In this document: positions 1-5,563 of the stretch, piece after piece
How positions within the stretch are numbered: position 1 is the first letter of the stretch
Layout: each line of letters opens with the position of its first letter
Assembly: GCA_964468725.1 (NCBI GenBank)
Contig: CAYXVU010000228.1
Location: forward strand, 1 to 9,844
Length of the DNA stretch: 9,844 nucleotides
Direction: 5' to 3'
From: CAYXVU01 sp964468725
GTDB taxonomy: Bacteria; Acidobacteriota; Blastocatellia; UBA7656
Notes under the pieces: model-generated
What the model was told of the DNA's origin: nothing
Database searches by the model: none
Seen by the model: the letters and a program-made list of their open reading frames with translations, nothing else
Made by a program: the position numbers and the translations under genes

Positions 1-2467
1 GCGGGTTCCAGTTTTCGCCATTGTAGACTTTGGCAAAACGATAGCGCCCGTTTTCGATCTGGTAATCGCAACCGAGCAAGCCGCCGGGTACGAAGTTGGG
101 GCGCGGCATCTGCCCCCCGCCGACGAACATGTGCCCGACCGTCAGTTGGTTGAGCATCTCGCGGAAGAGGTAATTCAAATCTTCGCGGTGGGCGACGGCG
201 TCGAGATACGGTTCATACAACTTTTCTGCGGCTTTTAAGTCCAACCCGTGCGCGTTCGGGTCATAGAAGAAGTCGCGCTCGCCGCGCCAGACTTCTTTAT
301 ACATCTGCCTCCATTCGGCGCGCGGGTCAATGGCGACTTCCATTTCGGCGACGCGCAGCAGATTGGGGCCGCCGGGTGCGCCCGGCGGAATCGGCGCGCC
401 GAGGGTCATCGTGTTGGCGATGATCCAACTGGCGAAGCCTTGTCGATAGAGAACCTTGTCGGCGCTTGCCGATACCGTGAAACTCGTTACGCCATCGAGA
501 ACTTTATCGAGTTTGCGTTTGTCGAAGTCGAATTTATGAACGATGAACGAGGGCGGCGCAAAGACTTCGAGGTTGATCGCCCCGGCTTCGACGATGTAGA
601 GCGAGTTGGCTTTGCCCGCTTGCAGATCAATCAGGTTGCGGGCGGGAATGGGCAAAGCGATGATGCGCTGATCAATGCCTTCGAAATCAATGCGAACTGG
701 CTCGGCCTCTTTCTTCGGCGGCATCATAGCGGCAGGCGGCGCCGCCGGTTTCTTCTCATCCGCTTTCTCTGCGTCCGCAGGTTTGTCAGCAGGCTTATCG
801 GCGGGTTTCGGCTCTTCCTTCTTCTCTGGTTGTACCTTCTCTTCGTCGCTTTCGGGCGCGAGCGGTGACGGCAGATCATTGCGTAACACGATTGCATAGA
901 CGCTGCGCGTCGACTGATGAGCGATGCCGGAGAGATCGGCAAAACTGATCTGCGGGCCGAGGTTCGTGCTGGCGGTGAAATAGAGATACTTGCCGCTCTT
1001 GTCAAAGGCGGCATACCGCGCGTCACTCAGCCCGTCTGTGACTTGATTGCTCTTGTTCGCTTCCAGCGAATAGATGAAGACGGCACGCAACAAATTCGGC
1101 AGTTGTTTGGTGTAGGCAATCCACCGACTGTCGGGCGACCACACCGGCAGCATGACGCTGTCATTGAACCCGATGGGGTTTTTGTCAACTTTGACAGGCG
1201 CGCCCTTATCGAGTTCAAGATACCAAAGTTGCAGCTTCTTATCACAGAAGGCGATCTTTTTGCTGTCGGGCGACCAAGCTGGCGAATGATAAAAAGTCGG
1301 CGGCAGTTGAATCTTCTTCACCTCGCCTTTGCCAAGTTGGTCGCGCAGGTGCAAGGCATACTCGCCGGATTCATCCGAAAAGTAAGCGATCCATTTGCCG
1401 TCGGGCGACCAGGCCGGGTCGCGTTCCATCACTCCCGGCGTGTTGGTCAGATTGCGCGGGTCGCCTTTTTCAGCGGGCACGGTGATGATCTCGCCGCGCG
1501 CTTCAAAGACGGCGCGCGCGCCGCCCGGCGAAATGGCGGCGCTGGCGATGCGGTTGGCGACGCGCTCGAAGCGCGGGCGCACGCCGACAAAATCGCCTGC
1601 CAGTTGAATGTTCAGTTTGCGCGCTTTGCCGGATTTCAAATCATAGACGCTGATAATTCCGAACTGTTCGTAAGCAATGGCATCACTGGTGGCTGAAGCC
1701 GATTTGATGTCAAGCCCGTCATTGGCGATCAGTTGCGCCACCTGCTTCGATTTGGTGTCGTAAGCAAAGAGGGTGACCGCGCCGTTGCGATTCGAGAGAA
1801 AGTAGACTTTGTCGCCGACCCACATCGGATTTTTATCATTCGAATTTTTATCGCGTGGGAGCGCTTCAATACTGGAGTCGGAGAGTCGCGCAATCCAAAT
1901 CTTTGCCGTCTGCCCGCCGTTGTAGCGTTTCCAATCGGGCTGCCACTGGGTCAATGGCTGATACGCGATGCGCGCACCATCGGGTGAAAACGCGCCCTCC
2001 TCGGCCATCGGCAGCGGCACTTCAGCAGGCAGATTGCCATCGAGCGACAGGGTGAATAATCGGTTATAAAAGGTTGTGCTGTTGCGGGCGGAACGAAAGA
2101 GCACTTGCTTGCTGTCGTTCGTCCATCCGGCAACTTCGTCAACTCCGGGGTGATAGGTCAAGCGTCTCGGAACGCCTCCCGCAGCCGCGACGACATAGAC
2201 ATCTGTATTGCCGTCGTATTCACCGGTGAAAGCGACCCAATTGCCATCGGGCGAAAAGAGGGGATCGGTTTCGATGCCGACGCCGGTAGTCAAACGCTTC
2301 GCGCTGCCGCCTTCGCGCCCGACCGTCCACAAATCGCCTGCGTAAGAAAAGACGACCTGCGTCCGGCTAATAGTGGGCTTTTGAAAGAGGGTCGGTTTCT
2401 CGGCTTGGGCGAAGCTGACCGAAGTACAAGCGAAGATCGTCGCAAGAACGACAAAGATTCTCTTCAT
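1..2467 (-). CDS. Tricorn-like S41 family protease, N-terminal 822 codons (3' end outside window)
   Basis: The frame is open without a stop from ATG 2467 to the window edge. Residues 1-20 form a Sec signal (KR, then a hydrophobic run, probable cleavage SFA|QAE), so the product is exported. IFAC at 11-14 is a weak alternative lipobox. From about 30 to 680 there are repeated beta-propeller motifs (FSPDGNWVAF, FSPDGARIAY, WSPDGKWIAY, WSPDSKKIAF, WSPDSRWIAY), as in the two propellers of Tricorn. Residues about 535-585 are a low-complexity Lys/Pro/Ala/Glu linker with PADK repeats. A C1-type domain starts near 712. LTVGHMFVGGG places His779 where Tricorn has its catalytic His (His746 in Thermoplasma). 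GGLLGCDYQI and the final GENWNP mark the start of the PDZ domain. The nucleophile Ser and the rest of the catalytic site lie outside the window; I infer a full length near 1,050-1,100 residues. The family degrades peptides; an envelope or periplasmic role is inferred from the signal. The start is supported by AAGGAG 9 nt upstream. Confidence 0.93.
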   Translation of the reverse strand, partial: MKRIFVVLATIFACTSVSFAQAEKPTLFQKPTISRTQVVFSYAGDLWTVGREGGSAKRLTTGVGIETDPLFSPDGNWVAFTGEYDGNTDVYVVAAAGGVPRRLTYHPGVDEVAGWTNDSKQVLFRSARNSTTFYNRLFTLSLDGNLPAEVPLPMAEEGAFSPDGARIAYQPLTQWQPDWKRYNGGQTAKIWIARLSDSSIEALPRDKNSNDKNPMWVGDKVYFLSNRNGAVTLFAYDTKSKQVAQLIANDGLDIKSASATSDAIAYEQFGIISVYDLKSGKARKLNIQLAGDFVGVRPRFERVANRIASAAISPGGARAVFEARGEIITVPAEKGDPRNLTNTPGVMERDPAWSPDGKWIAYFSDESGEYALHLRDQLGKGEVKKIQLPPTFYHSPAWSPDSKKIAFCDKKLQLWYLELDKGAPVKVDKNPIGFNDSVMLPVWSPDSRWIAYTKQLPNLLRAVFIYSLEANKSNQVTDGLSDARYAAFDKSGKYLYFTASTNLGPQISFADLSGIAHQSTRSVYAIVLRNDLPSPLAPESDEEKVQPEKKEEPKPADKPADKPADAEKADEKKPAAPPAAMMPPKKEAEPVRIDFEGIDQRIIALPIPARNLIDLQAGKANSLYIVEAGAINLEVFAPPSFIVHKFDFDKRKLDKVLDGVTSFTVSASADKVLYRQGFASWIIANTMTLGAPIPPGAPGGPNLLRVAEMEVAIDPRAEWRQMYKEVWRGERDFFYDPNAHGLDLKAAEKLYEPYLDAVAHREDLNYLFREMLNQLTVGHMFVGGGQMPRPNFVPGGLLGCDYQIENGRYRFAKVYNGENWNP

Positions 2468-2476
2468 GCGGTTAGG

Positions 2477-2482
2477 CTCCTT
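2477..2482 (-). promoter_or_regulatory. Ribosome-binding site of the Tricorn-like gene
   Basis: AAGGAG on the minus strand, 9 nt before ATG 2467. It fixes the start codon, which also gives a well-formed signal peptide. Confidence 0.8.
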
Positions 2483-2514
2483 CGAGGGTGTCTCCACTGG
2501 CAAGAGGAAACGAG

Positions 2515-2544
2515 AGTATGAAGCATAAAAAGATGTATAGGCAA
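2515..2544 (-). promoter_or_regulatory. Candidate sigma70-type promoter for the Tricorn-like gene
   Basis: On the minus strand, TTGCCT (2544-2539) and CATACT (2520-2515) are separated by 18 nt, resembling -35 and -10 boxes. The implied leader of roughly 40 nt ends at the AAGGAG site. The match is by eye and the -10 box is imperfect. TATGCT a few bases upstream is an alternative -10. The long gap before this gene makes a promoter here likely even if these exact boxes are wrong. Confidence 0.35.
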
Positions 2545-2690
2545 ATCGGTTTAACGAATTCGAAAAAACGCAGGTTCCCGAAACTTTTCGAAGGTGAAGG
2601 GAGAAGGAATGAAAGAGAGGCGGCTTTATCCCATCAGTCGGAAAGAAAGAGAGCCGGAACAAGAAAGCGGGCGGCGACCTTCTCATCCAT

Positions 2691-2710
2691 GCCATTCAAC
2701 GCCATTCAAC
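2691..2710. repeat. Perfect tandem repeat, 2 x 10 bp
   Basis: GCCATTCAAC occurs at 2691-2700 and again at 2701-2710 with no spacer. It lies in the gap upstream of the protease gene. Function unknown; it could be a slippage product or a paired regulator site. Confidence 0.85.
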
Positions 2711-2716
2711 CGCTAA

Positions 2717-2744
2717 CCTTCGACCTTCTATAGGCGTCCTTCAA
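2717..2744. repeat. Degenerate 7-bp-periodic repeat (CCTTCNA)
   Basis: CCTTCGA (2717-2723), CCTTCTA (2724-2730), a diverged unit TAGGCGT (2731-2737) and CCTTCAA (2738-2744) are in one 7-bp register. Three of the four units share CCTTC-N-A. The stretch is non-coding, so codon structure does not explain the period. Confidence 0.55.
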
Positions 2745-2793
2745 TTTTTCAGGTGTGAACTTTGCCTGAAACCGAAACCCGACCGCCGCCCTT

Positions 2794-3363
2794 TCAACTC
2801 TTGCCGAGCAGGTTGGCATAGATTACCCACTTGCCGTCCGCAAAGCCGCCGACCAGCGTATAGACCTCGGTTCCCGTAGCGGTCGAAACGCGCCAGTTGC
2901 GAAAGAGGGTGTTCGGCGGTTGGCGGTCTACTTCGATGCGCCCTTGCGGCAGGTTGTAGACCATCTTAGCGAAATTGGCGACCTCTGAACTGCTGGCGGT
3001 GGAGTTGAGGATAGAGGGCAAAAGCGCATTGAGCCGTGATTGAGCCTGGTCGCGCGCTTGTGCGGCATTGGCTTCTTGCTCGGCGATGGTATCGAGTTGT
3101 TTTTGACTCTGCTCGGCGCGCGCTTTCAAGGCGGCATTCTCTTGCGCAAGGCGAGATTTTTCCGACTCGCTCGCCACGTAGAGGCCATAGCTGGTGATGG
3201 TGAGGAAGACGGCCAAGCCCAATGCGCCGAGCGCGACAAACAGACCGAGCACCAGCGAGCGTCGCTTTGACGCCTCTTGATTCAGAATCTGCTCGCGAAT
3301 CATGTCGAGATCGCTCTGCGTGTAGGAGATGCCCCACTCGCTGCGCGTCTTTTCCCTGCTCAT
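2794..3363 (-). CDS. Unrecognised single-pass membrane protein with coiled coil
   Basis: A 189-residue protein that I cannot assign to a named family. Residues 1-35 are polar and charged, ending in SKRR. One strong hydrophobic segment spans about 36-62. Residues 66-115 are Ala/Gln/Glu/Lys-rich with heptad-like spacing and look like a coiled coil (SRLAQENAALKARAEQSQ and onward). A compact C-terminal part (about 126-189) contains NLPQGRIEV, NTLFRNWRV and GGFADGKWVIYANLLG, which looks like a small beta-rich domain. The positive N-flank of the helix suggests the N-terminus is inside and the coiled coil and C-terminal domain are outside the membrane. The start is well supported by AAGGAG at 3377-3372, 8 nt before ATG 3363. 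It follows the AtpZ/AtpI-like gene by 172 nt and may be read from its own promoter. A scaffold or envelope role is only a guess. Confidence 0.85.
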   Translation of the reverse strand: MSREKTRSEWGISYTQSDLDMIREQILNQEASKRRSLVLGLFVALGALGLAVFLTITSYGLYVASESEKSRLAQENAALKARAEQSQKQLDTIAEQEANAAQARDQAQSRLNALLPSILNSTASSSEVANFAKMVYNLPQGRIEVDRQPPNTLFRNWRVSTATGTEVYTLVGGFADGKWVIYANLLGKS

Positions 3364-3535
3364 CGCCGAGTCTCCTTCAGGGGAAAGGCCATCACGTCAA
3401 CTTCGACACCAACCGCGCAGTGAATGCTGCGCTCAGGACAACGGACTGTACCGGGAGCCAAAAGAAATATAAAACCGAATGCAGAAAAAGAGAATCGAAT
3501 TTCGGCTGTGCCGCGTTTTGTTGCGCGTGGACGGA
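3364..3535. other. 172-nt intergenic region between the AtpZ/AtpI-like gene and the membrane/coiled-coil gene
   Basis: No gene is seen. On the minus strand a short hairpin, CGGC-ACA-GCCG (3513-3503), lies about 20 nt after the upstream stop and is followed, after about 13 nt, by a run of pyrimidines. That is too weak to call a terminator. TATATT at 3471-3466 could be a -10 box, but I see no good -35 at the right distance. TTGACG near the start of the next gene has no matching -10. Whether transcription continues through this gap cannot be decided from sequence. Confidence 0.5.
3372..3377 (-). promoter_or_regulatory. Ribosome-binding site of the membrane/coiled-coil gene
   Basis: AAGGAG on the minus strand, 8 nt from ATG 3363. 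It is one of the best Shine-Dalgarno matches in the window and confirms both strand and start. Confidence 0.8.
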
Positions 3536-3772
3536 TTATTTGAACTGCCCGAACTTCTTTAACAGCTTATAAACATCAAGCCCGGTTGCCAATAGACCGA
3601 GAAAGAGCCAGATTAAGAACCACAGCGGCGACGTATTGTATCGTTTATCCAACCACCAACCGATCAGCGCCGGTACGACGATCATCCATGGGATGCCGAT
3701 GGCGAGGCCGATCATGCCAACGGCTTGCCGCCAGTTCACTCCGTCGCCGGGCTTTTTCTCGTCAGCCGACAT
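3536..3772 (-). CDS. AtpZ/AtpI-family small membrane protein
   Basis: A 78-residue protein with two membrane segments, about 16-40 and 49-67, joined by a short loop. The pattern of a glycine-rich first helix, GWWLDKRY at 38-45, then SPLWFLIWLFLG fits the AtpZ/AtpI family (the gene-1 protein of ATP synthase operons). AtpI has been linked to assembly of the ATP synthase c-ring, and AtpZ/AtpI proteins in some bacilli to magnesium supply. The gene begins 10 nt after the nuoN stop and is probably co-transcribed and translationally coupled; I see no clear Shine-Dalgarno. ATG 3772 is the only in-frame start giving a normal-length N-terminus. An ATG at 3777 is out of frame. No ATP synthase structural gene follows in the window, so its partner here is uncertain. 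Confidence 0.85.
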   Translation of the reverse strand: MSADEKKPGDGVNWRQAVGMIGLAIGIPWMIVVPALIGWWLDKRYNTSPLWFLIWLFLGLLATGLDVYKLLKKFGQFK

Positions 3773-3782
3773 GCCATCACTG

Positions 3783-5456
3783 CTATCGGGGAGGCGGACT
3801 CGGCTGTCCCTCAGCCGGTTCGCTGGGTGTTGCCGCCGGGTCTTCCGCCTTCTTGTATTCGTAGGTCTTCAGTCCTTGCGCAGTCGCCGCCTTTTGGGTC
3901 AACCGAATGACCGGTTGCGGATAGATGCCGACGAAGATCACAAAGGCTACAGCCAATGCCAACGCTGTGTGCAAAGCGGGCGATAGCGTCACCGGACTCG
4001 GCTCGGATTCCGCTTCGATGTACATCGCGCGAATGAAGCGCAGATAGTAATAGAGCGACACGGCGCTCATCAGCACCGCCAAGATCGCCAACCGAACTAG
4101 CCATGGATTGCCCGTTTCAATCAGCCCCGCGAAGAGGTAAAACTTGCCGATGAATCCGGCAGTCGGCGGAATGCCGCCAAGCGACAATAAAAAGATCGTC
4201 ATCATCACGGTCAACCACGGCGACTTCTTCATCAACCCGTTGAAGTCTTCCAAACGGTCGCCGCTGATGCCGTGACGACGCAGCGCAATCAAACAGCCGA
4301 AGACGCCGAGATTCATCAAGGTATAGATGAAGAGGTAGATCACAAATCCTGTGTAGCCCGTCTGATTGGCGGCAATCAGCCCGAGCAAAGTGTATCCCGC
4401 ATGCGAGATGGAGGAGTAGGCGAGCAGCCGTTTAGCATTGGTTTGCGTCAAGGCTCCGAGGTTTCCCCAGATGATGGTAATGGCGGCGACCACTCCGAGC
4501 AGTACCGCCCAACCCGGAACCGCCGCAACCCCCTTTTCCGCGTTGCCTTCGATGAAGCCGCGAATGTCGGGCAATCCGTATAGAAAGAGCCGACCGAACA
4601 TGGCAAAGCTGGCGGCTTTGACCGCCACCGACATAAAGGCTGTGATCGAAGTCGGCGCGCCTTCATAGGCATCCGGCGCCCACATGTGAAAGGGAACCGC
4701 CGCAACTTTGAAGAACATGCCCGCCGCCATCAGAATCATCGAAAGCAGCAATAAGTAGCGCAAATCGAGCGCCACTTCGCCATTTGCGGTCTGTATAAAT
4801 TGCACCGCCATCACTTTGGGCAACGCCGCCGCAATCTTTCCGAGGTTGGTTGTGCCCGTCAGCCCGTAGATCATCGAGATGCCATACAGCAATATCCCCG
4901 ATGAAAATGCGCCGAGCAGAAAGTATTTCATCGAAGCTTCATTCGAACGCTGATCGCGTTTGAGGTAGCCGACTAAGATGTAAACCGCAATGGCCATCAG
5001 TTCCAGAGCAATGAAGAGAGTCAGTAAATCGACGCCCGATGCCATAAACATCATGCCGACGACTGAGAAGAGAATCAGCGAATAATACTCGCCGCGTTGC
5101 GCCTTCTCTTCGTCGAGGTATTTGATCGAGAGCAGGATCGAAAGCGCCGTGCCGATCAAAAACATGAATTTGAAGACCACGGCGTAGTAATCAATCACGA
5201 TCATGTCGAAGAAGCCGGTGCGCGAAACGCCGCTGCGGGCAATGTCGGTGTAGAGAATCCACAGCGAGATGAGCGCCAGTCCGACGCCCGCTAAACTCAA
5301 CCATGCGACCGCCCGTTTGCGCCCGCGCGGCAACAACACGTCGAGCACCAATGCGGCGCAGGCAAAGAGCGTCAGAATGACTTCGGGCATGATGAGTTGC
5401 GCGGTTTGCCGCGCGACGAATTGCAAGTCTACGGGAGTTTGAATCATTGCCAACAT
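3783..5456 (-). CDS. nuoN: NADH-quinone oxidoreductase subunit N
   Basis: A 557-residue, multi-pass antiporter-like subunit of complex I that pumps protons in the membrane arm. Family signatures are LFIALELMAIAVYILVGY with the key Glu at 152, FFKVAAVPFHMWAPDAYEG with Lys250, NAKRLLAYSSISHAGYTLLG in the central helix, and PTAGFIGKFYLF with Lys438. These match Glu133, Lys217 and Lys395 of E. coli NuoN. The protein is longer than E. coli NuoN (485 residues). The extra length is partly at the N-terminus, partly in loops and partly in a Pro/Glu/Ala-rich tail (about the last 35 residues, ending PSPPPR). GAGAGAG lies just before ATG 5456 and is the likely RBS. Met4 is an alternative start, but nothing supports it better. 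It follows nuoM by 107 nt and leads directly into the AtpZ/AtpI-like gene. Confidence 0.97.
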   Translation of the reverse strand: MLAMIQTPVDLQFVARQTAQLIMPEVILTLFACAALVLDVLLPRGRKRAVAWLSLAGVGLALISLWILYTDIARSGVSRTGFFDMIVIDYYAVVFKFMFLIGTALSILLSIKYLDEEKAQRGEYYSLILFSVVGMMFMASGVDLLTLFIALELMAIAVYILVGYLKRDQRSNEASMKYFLLGAFSSGILLYGISMIYGLTGTTNLGKIAAALPKVMAVQFIQTANGEVALDLRYLLLLSMILMAAGMFFKVAAVPFHMWAPDAYEGAPTSITAFMSVAVKAASFAMFGRLFLYGLPDIRGFIEGNAEKGVAAVPGWAVLLGVVAAITIIWGNLGALTQTNAKRLLAYSSISHAGYTLLGLIAANQTGYTGFVIYLFIYTLMNLGVFGCLIALRRHGISGDRLEDFNGLMKKSPWLTVMMTIFLLSLGGIPPTAGFIGKFYLFAGLIETGNPWLVRLAILAVLMSAVSLYYYLRFIRAMYIEAESEPSPVTLSPALHTALALAVAFVIFVGIYPQPVIRLTQKAATAQGLKTYEYKKAEDPAATPSEPAEGQPSPPPR

Positions 5457-5473
5457 CGCTCTCTCGATTGTAA

Positions 5474-5501
5474 TTTCCGATTTCTCATTTCTGGTTTCTC
5501 G
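5474..5501. repeat. Degenerate heptanucleotide repeat, 4 units (TTTCYNN)
   Basis: Four contiguous 7-bp units: TTTCCGA (5474-5480), TTTCTCA (5481-5487), TTTCTGG (5488-5494) and TTTCTCG (5495-5501). All begin TTTC. The array ends 17 nt from the nuoN start codon, so on the transcript it is an A/G-rich block just upstream of the nuoN RBS. Confidence 0.7.
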
Positions 5502-5563
5502 TTGATCAACCCATTCGCAAGGAGATCAATGAGAGGCTCAAACCGGAAACAAAAAACCAGAAA
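5488..5563. repeat. 10-bp perfect inverted repeat in the nuoM-nuoN gap
   Basis: TTTCTGGTTT (5488-5497) is the exact reverse complement of AAACCAGAAA (5554-5563), with 56 nt between. Inside lie a second 7-bp pair, TCTCATT (5483-5489) with AATGAGA (5528-5534), which overlaps the first and so competes with it, and a 10-bp palindrome GTTGATCAAC (5501-5510). One arm abuts the nuoM stop codon (5566-5564). No U-tract follows on the minus strand, so I do not call a terminator. Confidence 0.6.

Larger units (their letters stand above)
2468..2793. other. 326-nt intergenic region, repeat-rich, no gene seen
   Basis: This separates the membrane/coiled-coil gene from the protease gene. Apart from the promoter and RBS candidates it holds an 8-bp perfect inverted repeat, TTCGAAAA at 2559-2566 and TTTTCGAA at 2585-2592; a purine-rich stretch with GAAGGGA and GAAGGAA side by side (2596-2609); a perfect 10-bp tandem repeat at 2691-2710; 7-bp-spaced CCTTC units at 2717-2744; and a 7-bp stem, TTTCAGG at 2747-2753 with CCTGAAA at 2765-2771. 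The last hairpin lies just after the upstream gene's stop but has no U-tract on the minus strand, so it is not a standard intrinsic terminator. A plus-strand open frame at 2488-2733 is very basic, low in complexity and has no convincing RBS; I do not call it. Confidence 0.6.

Noticed and set aside
248..868. Plus-strand open frame of 206 codons
   Set aside because: It lies antisense to the Tricorn-like gene in a codon-aligned frame; the minus strand shows clear propeller and C1 motifs, and this product has no recognisable domain.
917..1696. Plus-strand open frame of 259 codons
   Set aside because: Also a codon-aligned antisense shadow of the Tricorn-like gene. Its length reflects few TTA, CTA and TCA codons in the real gene.
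2559..2592. TTCGAAAA/TTTTCGAA inverted repeat as an operator
   Set aside because: The arms are perfect, but the site is upstream of the likely -35, the loop is 18 nt, and no regulator gene is present; too little to call.
2488..2733. Plus-strand 81-codon frame in the gap before the protease
   Set aside because: Very basic, low-complexity product, no convincing RBS, and it runs over repeat-rich sequence and the likely minus-strand promoter.
2747..2771. Hairpin after the membrane/coiled-coil gene as an intrinsic terminator
   Set aside because: The 7-bp stem has an 11-nt loop and is followed by A-rich, not U-rich, sequence on the minus strand.
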